A DNA stretch of 64,000 bases from Chryseobacterium panacisoli. Its GTDB lineage: Bacteria > Bacteroidota > Bacteroidia > Flavobacteriales > Weeksellaceae. The notes under the pieces are model-generated. The model did no database searches. It had not been told where the DNA came from and worked only from the letters and a program-made list of their open reading frames with translations. A program made the position numbers and the translations under genes. Each line of letters opens with the position of its first letter. The first letter of the stretch is position 1. The stretch is taken from the NCBI RefSeq assembly GCF_008274625.1, contig NZ_VTRU01000001.1, forward strand, positions 1,612,001 to 1,676,000, read 5' to 3'. Positions 53,422-63,301 of this stretch are shown piece after piece.

Positions 53422-54000
53422 CTATTTCAATATGGTTATTATTGTTTTAAATAAAATCTTTGTATCATTTTTGAAAGACATATTTTCAAAATAGTCAAGA
53501 TTCATTTTTACTTTGTTCGGAAATAATATTTCGTCATTATATACCAAAGGATTCTTCTGGCTGTTCAGAAGGTTTTCTTCGTCCCTGTATTTTATGCTTG
53601 CTTCACAGGTTAGCCCTGGCTTTAATTCCAGAACTTTTCTGTCTGCTCCTGTCAATTTATCATAATACCCTTCAATATCAGGTCTGGGACCCACAAAACT
53701 CATATCGCCTTTTAAAATATTAAACAATTGGGGAAATTCATCAAATTTAAATTTCCTGAGTGCCTGTCCTACTTTGGAACATACTCTCTTGTTGTCATGA
53801 ATTGTTTTAAATTTATATATGGTAAATGGCTTTCCATACTGTCCTATCCGGGTCTGAAAAAAAATCCCATTAGAAGATGTGTCGAAACTTGCAATTACAA
53901 ATAAAATGATCAGTACCGGCATAAGAAAGAGGGTCAATATTACCGCCAAGATAAAGTCAAAAACCACTTTCCAATATTTATACTGATTCATTAAATTCAC
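53422..54000 (-). CDS. Sugar-phosphate transferase (bacterial sugar transferase family), second copy
   Basis: A 192-residue monotopic membrane enzyme with one hydrophobic N-terminal segment (FILAVILTLFLMPVLIILFVI). The motifs FFQTRIGQYGKPFTIYKFKT, RKFKFDEFPQLFNILKGDMS and FVGPRPDIEGYY define the family. The end reads LELKPGLTCEASIKYRDEE, a subgroup different from the PglC-like protein at 55789. It starts a polymer by transferring a sugar-1-phosphate to undecaprenyl phosphate. Two such enzymes in one locus is unusual. Confidence 0.88.
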   Translation of the reverse strand: MNLMNQYKYWKVVFDFILAVILTLFLMPVLIILFVIASFDTSSNGIFFQTRIGQYGKPFTIYKFKTIHDNKRVCSKVGQALRKFKFDEFPQLFNILKGDMSFVGPRPDIEGYYDKLTGADRKVLELKPGLTCEASIKYRDEENLLNSQKNPLVYNDEILFPNKVKMNLDYFENMSFKNDTKILFKTIITILK

Positions 54001-54005
54001 TGATA

Positions 54006-55142
54006 TTAAACTCCGAAATAGTTACGGATTACGCTTGCTATTCTTTCTCTGTCATCATCTGACAAATTGGATCCTGACGGAAGACACAGCCCGTTATCAA
54101 AAAGATTTTCGGAAATTTTTCCTCCGTAATAAGGAGAAGATTCAAAAACCGGTTGCAGGTGCATTGGCTTCCAAAGTGGTCTTGATTCAATATTATCTTC
54201 TAAAAATGCAAGTCTTAAGCCTTCTCTGTCTTTTCCAGTAACCTGCGGATCAATAATGATGGCAGATAACCAGTGATTTGAATAAAAATCATTTCCAGGC
54301 TCAGAAAATACAGTTACCCCCTCAATATTTTTGAAGGCATCTAAATAGAAATCATGCATTGCTCTACGCGCCGCCACTCTATCTTTAAGTACTTCCATCT
54401 GTCCTCTTCCTATCCCTGCAACAATATTGCTCATTCTGTAATTGAAACCAATATGTGAATGCTGATAATGAGGTGCGTTATCTCTTGCCTGTGTGGAAAG
54501 AAAAACTGTTTTATCTTTATCTTCCTGAGTATGGCAAACCAAAGCGCCTCCTCCTGATGTGGTAATAATTTTGTTCCCGTTAAAACTTAATACTCCAAAA
54601 CGTCCGAATGTACCGCAAGCTTTTCCTTTGTAAGTAGAACCAAGAGCTTCTGCGGCATCTTCTATAACAGGAATCTGGAATTCCTGCGCTATAGCAGTAA
54701 TTTCGTCCATTTTTGCAGGCATACCATACAAATGAACTACAATAACTGCTTTGGGTTTTGTTCCTTTTTGAATTCTGTCTTCAATGGCTTCTCTTAAAGC
54801 TTTTGGGCACATATTCCAGGTATCCGGTTCACTGTCTACAAAAACAGGAATTCCGCCACAGTAAGCAATAGGATTGGCTGATGCTGAGAAAGTCATTGAC
54901 TGGCAGATAACTTCGTCACCATGCTGTACTCCACATTCAATAAGCGCAAGGTGTAATGCTGCAGTACCTGCAGAAAGAACGGCAACTTTTGCATTTTCAC
55001 CCAAGAACTGCTCCAGATCTTTCTCAAATCCGTCAACATTAGGTCCTAAAGGTGCTACCCAGTTTTCTGCAAATGCTTCGTTGATATATTTTTGTTCGTT
55101 ACCTCCCATATGGGGTGATGATAACCAGATTTTAGTATTCAT
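54006..55142 (-). CDS. DegT/DnrJ/EryC1 family PLP sugar aminotransferase (PglE-like)
   Basis: A 378-residue aminotransferase. The N-terminal part KIWLSSPHMGGNEQKYINEAF, VLSAGTAALHLAL and SMTFSASANPI and the PLP lysine region SFNGNKIITTSGGGALV match the sugar-aminotransferase family. It transfers an amino group from glutamate to a UDP-4-keto-sugar; together with the neighbouring acetyltransferase and PglC-like transferase it suggests a UDP-N,N'-diacetylbacillosamine-like route (inference). A UDP-GlcNAc 4,6-dehydratase (PglF) is not in the window. Confidence 0.9.
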   Translation of the reverse strand: MNTKIWLSSPHMGGNEQKYINEAFAENWVAPLGPNVDGFEKDLEQFLGENAKVAVLSAGTAALHLALIECGVQHGDEVICQSMTFSASANPIAYCGGIPVFVDSEPDTWNMCPKALREAIEDRIQKGTKPKAVIVVHLYGMPAKMDEITAIAQEFQIPVIEDAAEALGSTYKGKACGTFGRFGVLSFNGNKIITTSGGGALVCHTQEDKDKTVFLSTQARDNAPHYQHSHIGFNYRMSNIVAGIGRGQMEVLKDRVAARRAMHDFYLDAFKNIEGVTVFSEPGNDFYSNHWLSAIIIDPQVTGKDREGLRLAFLEDNIESRPLWKPMHLQPVFESSPYYGGKISENLFDNGLCLPSGSNLSDDDRERIASVIRNYFGV

Positions 55143-55143
55143 A

Positions 55144-55785
55144 TTATTCGTGGAATTTTATTGGTTTGGCTGGTATTCCGACTGCTGTACAGTTTGCAGG
55201 AAGACTTTTATAAACTACTGCTCCTGCTCCGACAATAGTATTTTCACCGATTTCTAAAAGATTGATAATTTTTGCACCTGTACCCACGTACACGGCTTCA
55301 TTGACAATTACTTCTCCTGAGATATTGACTGTCGGCATAAATGAACAATAATTTTTTATTACAGTATCGTGCCCTACAGTACAAGAAAGATTAAGGATCA
55401 CAAAATCTTCAATTTGAATATCAATGGTAATAATAACTCCGGCACATATAATATTTCCCTTTCCGATTTTGGTATTATCCAGGCCAATAATCACTGATGG
55501 ATGTATTAATGTTGGAAATTCAATATTAGGATTATTTATTCCTTGTATAATTTTCTTCTTTGTTTTAGGGTCTCCTATTGCTACTGCAATACACAAAGGA
55601 TGATCTACTTCATTTATTTTTTCAATCTTTCCCAAATAAGGAACTCCATTAATATTATGATCATAATGTTTATCATCATAAAAACCCAGAATTTCAAATT
55701 GTTCATCTTTCTGGTTGATATGATCGATCAGCATCTTCACCTCACGTCCAAATCCTCCTGCTCCAATAATTGCTATTTTTTTCAT
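55144..55785 (-). CDS. Sugar O/N-acetyltransferase (PglD/NeuD-like)
   Basis: A 213-residue protein. Residues 1-90 form a Rossmann-like domain (MKKIAIIGAGGFGREVKMLIDHI), followed by hexapeptide repeats of the left-handed beta-helix (VGHDTVIKNYCSFMPTVNIS, YVGTGAKIINLLEIGENTIV). The catalytic His is in CTVGHDTV. It acetylates an amino sugar nucleotide. It starts 3 bp before the PglE-like gene in transcript order, so the trio is one unit. Confidence 0.9.
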   Translation of the reverse strand: MKKIAIIGAGGFGREVKMLIDHINQKDEQFEILGFYDDKHYDHNINGVPYLGKIEKINEVDHPLCIAVAIGDPKTKKKIIQGINNPNIEFPTLIHPSVIIGLDNTKIGKGNIICAGVIITIDIQIEDFVILNLSCTVGHDTVIKNYCSFMPTVNISGEVIVNEAVYVGTGAKIINLLEIGENTIVGAGAVVYKSLPANCTAVGIPAKPIKFHE

Positions 55786-55788
55786 ATT

Positions 55789-56394
55789 TTAAATATTTCC
55801 TTTAAAAGGTTCCATTGTTGCTTGTCCTTCCTGTGAAATGCCTTCTCTTATAAAAACTTTTTTAGCTGTTAAAAAGAAAATTTTCACGTCTAAGGTAAAT
55901 GATATATTTTCTACATACCATACATCGTAATCAAATTTCTGATTCCATGATATTGCATTTCTACCGTTTACCTGTGCCCATCCGGTAATTCCAGGCCTTA
56001 CTTCATGTCTGCGCGCCTGATTTTCATTATACAATGGCAGATACTGAACTAAAAGAGGTCTGGGTCCGATAAGGGACATATCCCCTTTAAGTACATTAAG
56101 TAATTGTGGAATTTCGTCCAGAGATGTTTTACGGACAAATGCTCCCAGAGCTGTTAATCTTTCTGCATCTGATAAAAGGTTTCCATGAGAATCCTTTTTG
56201 TCATTCATTGTTTTAAACTTTATAATTTTAAATACCTTACCATTTCTGCCAGGTCTCTGTTGAAAGAAAAAGGGCTTACCATTATTGGAAAGAAACAATC
56301 CAACCATCACAATAAGAAAAATTGGAAGCAGAAAGGTAATTCCTATGAGAGCAACTACAAAGTCGAAAATCCTCTTTAAATAATTTTTATACAT
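55789..56394 (-). CDS. Sugar-phosphate transferase (PglC-like)
   Basis: A 201-residue initiating enzyme with an N-terminal hydrophobic re-entrant segment ([24 protein letters not shown]). The motifs [42 protein letters not shown] and [20 protein letters not shown] with the catalytic Asp-Glu pair are clear. PglC transfers bacillosamine phosphate to undecaprenyl phosphate. It is directly followed by the PglD-like and PglE-like genes. Confidence 0.92.
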   Translation of the reverse strand: MYKNYLKRIFDFVVALIGITFLLPIFLIVMVGLFLSNNGKPFFFQQRPGRNGKVFKIIKFKTMNDKKDSHGNLLSDAERLTALGAFVRKTSLDEIPQLLNVLKGDMSLIGPRPLLVQYLPLYNENQARRHEVRPGITGWAQVNGRNAISWNQKFDYDVWYVENISFTLDVKIFFLTAKKVFIREGISQEGQATMEPFKGNI

Positions 56395-56442
56395 TTTTAG
56401 AAATTAGGTGTATCAATCATCATTCTTTTATCAATATTTTTT

Positions 56443-57621
56443 TTAAACTTCGTGTGTTTTTGCTGTATAACCAATACCTATAATCATTGAGCTAAAGTAC
56501 AAAAATTCCGGTATATTGAAAAGATTACAGGAAGTCTGTACCAAAGTAAAGTATTGCAAAAATAACGCAAAAATCAGTTTAAAGTATATATTTCCCTTTT
56601 GAATATTCCAAAATAAGGCAGCATTTTTTAAAACAGGTAAAAACTTTAGGAAATAAATAATTAACCCTAAAATACCCGTAGCCATTAAAAGCTCTAAAAA
56701 GATGTTGTGCGGATGAGTGCCGTCCTCAAACAATATCCTTCCTCCCAATAAGTAATTTGAATTAAATATCTCGATAGCTTTACTATACAAGGGACCTCGG
56801 CTTGATGTATCTCCCTGTGCTATCCATTTATACATTCTGTTAAAACTAGTAATTACTCCATTGCCATATTGCTCATGCAAAATAATCAGTCCTACAAACA
56901 CTAGTATCAAAATAAGAGCATAAAAGATATATTTTTTGTTCCCTTTTAAAATAATCATGTACAAAGAACATACAGAAATAGCTACAATCGGGCTTCTTGC
57001 CATAGACTGTATTACATTAAAAAGGCCTAAAAAAAGGCAAAAGAACAGAAAATAGGATTTATAATCTTTTCTGCAAAACAACAGCAAAAATAATGATATG
57101 ATAAACAATGAGGCTCCTATATGACCATACATTATGTAGTAGGTACTGAAAATATGGTCTAATTTTATATAACCATATACGTAATTGATAACAAGAAGAC
57201 CACAGAGAACAGTAACACTGTATTTGGCTATACTTTTAAAATCTACTGTCCTATAGTTGATACATAATAATGCAATACTTGGTAAAAGTACGATCAATAA
57301 GATCCTGAAAATATCTTCATTTTTTGATAACAGTACTTCCTGATTAAATGAATAACTATTAAATGAATAGATAAGCTTGATGATGTAAAAAATCCAAAAT
57401 ACAACAAGGCTTATTATTGAAATATTTTTAAAGCTGATATTTTTTCTTTCTCTGTATATTATCAATAAAGAAAAAATAATGATGAAGATTCGGTATGGTA
57501 TAGAAAAATTCCTGGGGCTCATTTCCAAAGGTTTTGCAAAAGCAATGGCTATGGTATTTCCCACTATAACAGATAACAGGAATAGTTTATCAATGAAATT
57601 AGTATTAATAGTAATTTTCAA
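56443..57621 (-). CDS. O-antigen polymerase / ligase-like membrane protein (Wzy_C family)
   Basis: A 392-residue protein with about ten membrane segments. The large periplasmic loop motif THPHNIFLELLMATGILGL is the Wzy_C signature shared by O-antigen ligase WaaL and polymerase Wzy. Its place among glycosyltransferases favours a polymerase for the repeat unit, but ligase is possible. Sequence conservation in this group is low, so the specific activity cannot be named. Confidence 0.8.
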   Translation of the reverse strand: MKITINTNFIDKLFLLSVIVGNTIAIAFAKPLEMSPRNFSIPYRIFIIIFSLLIIYRERKNISFKNISIISLVVFWIFYIIKLIYSFNSYSFNQEVLLSKNEDIFRILLIVLLPSIALLCINYRTVDFKSIAKYSVTVLCGLLVINYVYGYIKLDHIFSTYYIMYGHIGASLFIISLFLLLFCRKDYKSYFLFFCLFLGLFNVIQSMARSPIVAISVCSLYMIILKGNKKYIFYALILILVFVGLIILHEQYGNGVITSFNRMYKWIAQGDTSSRGPLYSKAIEIFNSNYLLGGRILFEDGTHPHNIFLELLMATGILGLIIYFLKFLPVLKNAALFWNIQKGNIYFKLIFALFLQYFTLVQTSCNLFNIPEFLYFSSMIIGIGYTAKTHEV

Positions 57622-57655
57622 AATAAAGCCTATTTTTATTTCAACCAGCGCAAAG

Positions 57656-58900
57656 CTACTTCTTTTGCTTTACAGAATGAGATAAAATAGCATCTATGTA
57701 TTCTTTCCCCAACACCGGATACGTTCTGTTTTCAAAAATCCATTTTCTACCTTTACCTCCTATCTCTCTTCTTTGTTCCTGGCTCATATTGGCATAATAT
57801 AGAATGGCACTTTTAATATCCTCTGCAGATGTGCTCTTGATAAATTTACCACAATCAGCTTCATTAATCATAGAAGGATATCCGGTATACGAAGCAATAA
57901 TTGGTTTTGCTGCCAGCATATATTCTACCACTTTGTTCATAGACTGCCCGTAGTCCCACACTTTTGAATCTTTGGTGGATAAGTATAGAATATCACAAAC
58001 CTGGAGAAAATATTTAACTTCGTTTTGCTGGATTCTTTGTAAAAATGTAACATTAGAACAATCTTTTAACTGTTCTTTGTAAGACTCTCTGAGATCCCCG
58101 CTTCCCACTAATACAAAATGGATATTAGGGTTCTCTTTCATCATCTGTATTGTTTCAATAAAAGGTTCCAATGCATTGGTAACTCCCATACTTCCGGCAT
58201 AACCTACAATTACTTTCCCCGGTGGTACTATCTCTGAAAACGGATTTTTCTCTGTTAGGAAGTCTTCAGAATAATTTTCAGGATCAAATCCTAATGGTGA
58301 ACAATGAAAAGGTTTTTTATGTCCTAGTAATTCTTCTACGTGTAAATCCAGCCTTGGCATTGTTCCTGCAACCAAATCAGCTTTTTTGTATCCAAACTTT
58401 TCTATAAACCCTATCAGTAAAACAAGAGGATGCCATTTTGAAAAACCTGCTTCTTCTGTCATCGTTAAAGGCCAGATATCACGAATTTCAAAAACTAAAA
58501 AACTACCAAACCTTTTTTTCAGATAATAGCCATATATGATCGTAAAAATAGAAAGTGAGGAGATAATAACTGCATCTGGTTTTTCCATATTGGAAAGTTT
58601 CATCAAAAATAACTTTCTTTCAAAATCAAGCCAGGACAAAATTCTATCTATAGAGGCGGTTTTAGTATATTTTTTTGTTTTAATCCATCTTATAGCGACA
58701 CCATCCTGTTCTTCATCATTATATATTTTGTCAGTTTCAGGACAATTTGTAAAATGATTTGCATCTGATGTTATTAATAAAGCTTCATTTCCCATTTTTT
58801 TAAACTCTCTCGCCAGATAAAATAAACGTGATGGAGCTTTTGCATATTGAGGTGGTGAAGCATATTTGGAAATTAACCAGATATTTTTTTTCATTTTCAT
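57656..58900 (-). CDS. GT4-family glycosyltransferase (WbuB-like)
   Basis: A 414-residue cytosolic GT-B enzyme. The N-terminal domain starts with WLISKYASPPQYAKAPSRLFYLARE; the C-terminal donor site includes VGYAGSMGVTNALEPFIE and the E-x7-E-like VEYMLAAKPIIASYTGYPSM. The layout resembles WbuB, which adds a sugar to a lipid-linked intermediate. It overlaps the upstream asnB-like gene by 4 bp (ATGA). Confidence 0.88.
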   Translation of the reverse strand: MKMKKNIWLISKYASPPQYAKAPSRLFYLAREFKKMGNEALLITSDANHFTNCPETDKIYNDEEQDGVAIRWIKTKKYTKTASIDRILSWLDFERKLFLMKLSNMEKPDAVIISSLSIFTIIYGYYLKKRFGSFLVFEIRDIWPLTMTEEAGFSKWHPLVLLIGFIEKFGYKKADLVAGTMPRLDLHVEELLGHKKPFHCSPLGFDPENYSEDFLTEKNPFSEIVPPGKVIVGYAGSMGVTNALEPFIETIQMMKENPNIHFVLVGSGDLRESYKEQLKDCSNVTFLQRIQQNEVKYFLQVCDILYLSTKDSKVWDYGQSMNKVVEYMLAAKPIIASYTGYPSMINEADCGKFIKSTSAEDIKSAILYYANMSQEQRREIGGKGRKWIFENRTYPVLGKEYIDAILSHSVKQKK

Positions 58901-60750
58901 GAGTGCAGGGTTGGTTTTTTAATTGGATCAATCAGGAAATCAAGCATGATTGCTTCATTCAGAATATTACTGTTATTAAGATTCTCAATTGTGAGACTAT
59001 TTTCAAGTTGACTAAAGTCTGATACAAAATCTTTTGCTTTAGATTTATTTTCTAAAATATTTGATTTTATTCTTTCTCCCACACCATCATTCACCCAATT
59101 CTGTGTGACATCAAAGCCTCTTTTAAGACGGTTTTTAAGGATATATCCCGGTACGTCTTTTTTCATCATTTCACGTAATATCCATTTTCCGTATCCATGC
59201 TTAATTTTGAGCAAGTCTGGCAATGCTAAAGCAAACTCCACCAACCTGTAATCCATAAAAGGGAGCCTGCTTTCAATAGAAAAATACATTGAGTTTCTAT
59301 CTTCATATCTTAAAAGAGAAGGGATACTATATTTTTGGATATCTGAAATCTGTCTGTTTGATAAAGATGAATTTTCAAACAGATTTAAAGAAATTTCCGG
59401 TAAGCAATCCAGAAACGATGTATCTTTCCCTGTTGTCTTCAGATATCTATTTTTCTCATTCCAGTATGTTTTTATTTGTTTTGCTTCAAATACCAGCATC
59501 AGTGCTAATGAGTGAAAATATTGTAAGCCTGGCAGGACTTCTTTGTTTTCTATTGCCTTTCGCAATGCTACTACGAAAAACTTTCTGTATCCGGCAAAAA
59601 TTTCATCACCTCCCTGGCCGCCTAACAACACTTTAATGTTTCTTTCTTTTACCTGCTTGTATACTTCATGCTGTGCTATAATGCTTAATCCCAAAAATGG
59701 AGATTCCTGTGCCTCCATAGTTTGGTCATAGATATTCCCCATCTCTTGTGCTGTGTAAGAATGGTGAATATATTCAACATTAATATTTTTATCTTTTGCA
59801 AACTTATTAATAACGGGGCCTTCTGATTTCGGGTGATCGGGAGCTCCATAGCTGAAAGCCATCAGATGATCTACTTCTTTTGAAGTAATTGCTGCTATAG
59901 AGGAAGAATCTACTCCTCCACTCAAAGAAATAGCCAAAGGAACATCACTTCTTAGACGTATTTTGGTTGAATTTTCCAACAAGGCTTTCCCTTGGGAAAT
60001 TAATTCTTCCGAGCTTAATGACTCTAGTTCTTTTCTTTTTTTTGCAACCTGCTCTTCCAGAGAATACCAGGTTTTAGTCTCTGTTTTCAGTTCTCCTTCC
60101 AGTTTACATTTCATTAATGATCCTGGTAAAAGATATTTTACATTTTTGAAAGGAGTTCTGTCTTCATATCCTTCGAAAAAACCGAATCTTATTCCACTGG
60201 AACAATATTCCAGATCTATATCCTGATTTGTTTGTTTAGCTACAGAGGCTATGGAAGAAGAGAATAATAATTGACCATCGAAAAAAGTATAAATTAACGG
60301 CTTAACTCCAAACCTATCTCTTACCAAATAGAACTCTCCTTTTATCTTATCAAATAGCCCGAAAACGAACATTCCGTTCAGCTTATTCAAACAAGCTTCT
60401 CCCCAGCATTCCCAGGCTTTTAGAAGAACTTCTGTATCTCCGGTTGTTCTGAAGACAAAACCATTGGATGTTAATTCTTCTCTGATTTCCTGGTAGTTAT
60501 ATATTTCACCATTATAAGTGAGACTATATCTTTCATCCTCAGAAATCATAGGTTGATTAGATGCTACTGACAGGTCTATAATCGCCAGCCTTGAGTGAGC
60601 CAAAGTTACTGACCAATCAGCATATTCTGCTTTTTCAACGCCATAGTAATCCGGTCCTCTTCTTCGTATATAATTATGTAAATCACTTCCTTCTTTAAAA
60701 TCAAGATTTTGTGATCTTTTAAATTCTATTGCTCCTGTTATTCCGCACAT
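58897..60750 (-). CDS. asnB: Asparagine synthetase B-type amidotransferase
   Basis: A 617-residue glutamine-dependent amidotransferase. The N-terminal Ntn domain begins with Cys2 (MCGITGAIE), followed by LAHSRLAIIDLS and SLTYNGEIYNY; the synthetase domain has the ATP-pyrophosphatase loop SLSGGVDSSSIAA and LLGGQGGDEIFAGYR. It could make asparagine, but inside a polysaccharide locus such proteins often amidate uronic acids on the sugar repeat (inference). Confidence 0.88.
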   Translation of the reverse strand: MCGITGAIEFKRSQNLDFKEGSDLHNYIRRRGPDYYGVEKAEYADWSVTLAHSRLAIIDLSVASNQPMISEDERYSLTYNGEIYNYQEIREELTSNGFVFRTTGDTEVLLKAWECWGEACLNKLNGMFVFGLFDKIKGEFYLVRDRFGVKPLIYTFFDGQLLFSSSIASVAKQTNQDIDLEYCSSGIRFGFFEGYEDRTPFKNVKYLLPGSLMKCKLEGELKTETKTWYSLEEQVAKKRKELESLSSEELISQGKALLENSTKIRLRSDVPLAISLSGGVDSSSIAAITSKEVDHLMAFSYGAPDHPKSEGPVINKFAKDKNINVEYIHHSYTAQEMGNIYDQTMEAQESPFLGLSIIAQHEVYKQVKERNIKVLLGGQGGDEIFAGYRKFFVVALRKAIENKEVLPGLQYFHSLALMLVFEAKQIKTYWNEKNRYLKTTGKDTSFLDCLPEISLNLFENSSLSNRQISDIQKYSIPSLLRYEDRNSMYFSIESRLPFMDYRLVEFALALPDLLKIKHGYGKWILREMMKKDVPGYILKNRLKRGFDVTQNWVNDGVGERIKSNILENKSKAKDFVSDFSQLENSLTIENLNNSNILNEAIMLDFLIDPIKKPTLHS

Positions 60751-60751
60751 G

Positions 60752-61879
60752 TTAGTTTGATAAAACTGTTTGATAAAACGTTAATAATTTTTCGGCCTGA
60801 CTTTCCCATGAAAAATTTTCAAAGACTAATTTTCTTCCCACTTCACCCATTTGTTTCGCTGTTTCTCTGTTAAGAATAAAGTAATCAATAGCATCAGCAA
60901 TTTCCTGAGGTTTTTGAGGGTCCACAAAAATACAACATTTACTCCCTTTCAATAAATTTCTCCAGTATGGAAAATCTGAGGCAATAAAAGGAATTCCTGC
61001 AACCATGTATTCAAACATTTTTATAGGCAGACTTACTAAAAATGTTGGGATAGGGTGCAAAGTAACTACTCCTACTAAGGAACGGTTATAAATATTTTCT
61101 ACTTCCTCAGAATTGACATATCCGAAATCATTGACAAGGTGATAGTCTTTATGTTCTTTTATCTCTTTTTCTAAAGTTAGAGAAGAATACATACCTGCAA
61201 GATTCAGTCTGGCCTGTGATTTTGTGAGTTCCAATGAATTCATCAGATCTTTAATCCCTCTTGTATCATCAATAGATCCCACATAGCATACTTCATTCTG
61301 TTTTTGATCCCAGGAAATTTGTTCCGGTTTCTTATCGGATAAGATAGGATAGTTATTAATATTTTCAGTTTGCTTGGCAAATTTTTTAAAATAATTTTCA
61401 ATATGAGGCGTAGCGCCAATCACTCCATCTATCTTTTTACAGGTGTAGCGTTCAAAATTCTCATATAATGTGGAGATAATATTTGAAACAGGGGATTTTA
61501 AATAGGGTGAAACTAAAATCGTGTTTACAGTATCTTCGTGGGAATCAAAGATTACTTTTTTATTTAATTTTTTCAGTTTCTTTGCTATTAAAAGCAGTTC
61601 AGGATCATGAAGATGAAAAACATCTGCGTTAAGTTCTCTAGCTTTATTAAAGATTTCACCTGTAGTTTGTATAATTCTTTTCAATCTACCAGCTGGGGCT
61701 CCTATATCTATAATTTCTACATTGTCCAGCGTCTCATTGCCTTTACCATCAGCAACTACCAAAGTTATCTTAACATCCTTAGATGCCAGACTTTTACACA
61801 TCTTATGAAATATTCTAGAATCGTTTCTTGGATGAACACTCGTCAGATGGCAGATGTGAAATCCGTATTTTTTATTCAT
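60752..61879 (-). CDS. GT4-family glycosyltransferase
   Basis: A 375-residue GT-B glycosyltransferase. The N-terminus HICHLTSVHPRNDSRIFHKMC, the hinge region CYVGSIDDTRGIKDLMNSLEL and the donor-binding FEYMVAGIPFIASDFPYW with the E-x7-E motif are readable. It is the second GT4 gene of the locus. Donor and acceptor cannot be predicted. It starts 135 bp after the unknown exported protein gene, the largest gap within the locus. Confidence 0.85.
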   Translation of the reverse strand: MNKKYGFHICHLTSVHPRNDSRIFHKMCKSLASKDVKITLVVADGKGNETLDNVEIIDIGAPAGRLKRIIQTTGEIFNKARELNADVFHLHDPELLLIAKKLKKLNKKVIFDSHEDTVNTILVSPYLKSPVSNIISTLYENFERYTCKKIDGVIGATPHIENYFKKFAKQTENINNYPILSDKKPEQISWDQKQNEVCYVGSIDDTRGIKDLMNSLELTKSQARLNLAGMYSSLTLEKEIKEHKDYHLVNDFGYVNSEEVENIYNRSLVGVVTLHPIPTFLVSLPIKMFEYMVAGIPFIASDFPYWRNLLKGSKCCIFVDPQKPQEIADAIDYFILNRETAKQMGEVGRKLVFENFSWESQAEKLLTFYQTVLSN

Positions 61880-62013
61880 TAATTGGCTTTTGGAAAGTTT
61901 TCAATTTTCCTGTTAAACATTGGTTATGCTTTTATTTTTTAATTTCTTTGGTTCTCCTACTGAATCCGACAGGACTTTATACATAACTTGAAATTCAACA
62001 ATTCGACAACACA

Positions 62014-63282
62014 TCATTTCAGATTTACAATTTCCTGAAAGAAACCTTTATCATGAGTGAGATAAGCACTCTGTTCAGAATAATAAGGGAATTTTTTTGC
62101 TATTCTTTCATACATGATATCAACTTCATTTGTATTCAACATCTTCCACCATCCAATAAAAATATGTTCAAAGTTCTGTGATGGCTGTATTCCTTTTTTC
62201 CCATCTTTAATATCACTTCGGAAACTACTGTTATTACCATCTATATAATTATTGAAAGTGTAAACATTATTTTTGGAATTATAAACTGCAATATTGGTGA
62301 TCAGTTGATTTGAAAGCAATACGGTTAATTTTTCCAAATAGCTGTATTTTGATTTATCATCTTGAAAATTAAGTTTCAACAGATGCAGATAGGCAGACAT
62401 TCTTGAAAAATGAGAGGCATCCCAATTGACATTTTGACTTTTTTCCAGAGCCACATCCTTAAAATCCGGGTGATCACGCCATATATTGGACTGCAGATAC
62501 CACGATGTATTATCTTTAAAACTAACTTCTTTTTTCAATACCTGATAGAATCTATCTTTAATAGAGACTAAATCAGGTGTTATGGTTCGCTTAGCATCTT
62601 TCTCAATGAGTAAAAGACTTACGCCTGTCCCCATAACGTAGAGTTCAAAATCAGTAATCGCTCTGTAGTAACTTAAATTACCATTAAAATTCCCACTTAA
62701 GATATAATCAATTCTTTGTTTGGCACCATAGAATTTTTTTGATTCTGCCTCCCAAATGTTTGCAGGATTATTGTTCCAATAATATAATACTTCATTTTTT
62801 ATGAAATTATACATTTTGGTGTTTTCGGCATTGTCTTTAATGCCATTTCTTCTTAAATATTCTGAAACAGTAAAGTAAAAAGTTCTTTTAGCCAAGTCAT
62901 CTGCCTGATTATTCTTTTTTACAATTACTAAAGCATTATAAGTAAACAGTTTTCGCAGCTTATTTATTAATTCCTGATTTTGGGTATCATAAGCATATTG
63001 TATAGGAATATACAAAAGTGCCGAGCTATCATAGACAGAGCTGTACCATTTGGACAGCTGAGTCTCTGAGCTGAAAACATCAGTATAAAAATCCAAAAGC
63101 TTGGACATTTCTTTAGTACTTAAGCTTTTGTTCGTAAATATGGGGTTATCTGATGTAAATGTTATTTTATTTTCTGCTTGCACTCCATTATTAAAAATGG
63201 GCATAGCCAAACAGAAAGAACCACTATAAAACAGATAGGTAAATAGTAGTGTAACTTTAAAAATTACTGTTGTTCTTTTCAT
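62014..63282 (-). CDS. Exported helical protein of unknown function in the polysaccharide locus
   Basis: A 422-residue protein with a signal peptide (MKRTTVIFKVTLLFTYLFYSGSFCLA). The mature part is mainly helical, with many Tyr and Trp residues (YYWNNNPANIWEAESKKFYG, FEHIFIGWWKML). The pattern of long helices and aromatic pairs resembles an alpha/alpha-toroid as in polysaccharide lyases, but I cannot identify a family. Located between an amidotransferase-like gene and a GT4 gene, it could trim or bind the polymer in the periplasm (inference). Confidence 0.65.
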   Translation of the reverse strand: MKRTTVIFKVTLLFTYLFYSGSFCLAMPIFNNGVQAENKITFTSDNPIFTNKSLSTKEMSKLLDFYTDVFSSETQLSKWYSSVYDSSALLYIPIQYAYDTQNQELINKLRKLFTYNALVIVKKNNQADDLAKRTFYFTVSEYLRRNGIKDNAENTKMYNFIKNEVLYYWNNNPANIWEAESKKFYGAKQRIDYILSGNFNGNLSYYRAITDFELYVMGTGVSLLLIEKDAKRTITPDLVSIKDRFYQVLKKEVSFKDNTSWYLQSNIWRDHPDFKDVALEKSQNVNWDASHFSRMSAYLHLLKLNFQDDKSKYSYLEKLTVLLSNQLITNIAVYNSKNNVYTFNNYIDGNNSSFRSDIKDGKKGIQPSQNFEHIFIGWWKMLNTNEVDIMYERIAKKFPYYSEQSAYLTHDKGFFQEIVNLK

Positions 63283-63301
63283 TTACGAACAAAAATTTAA
63301 A

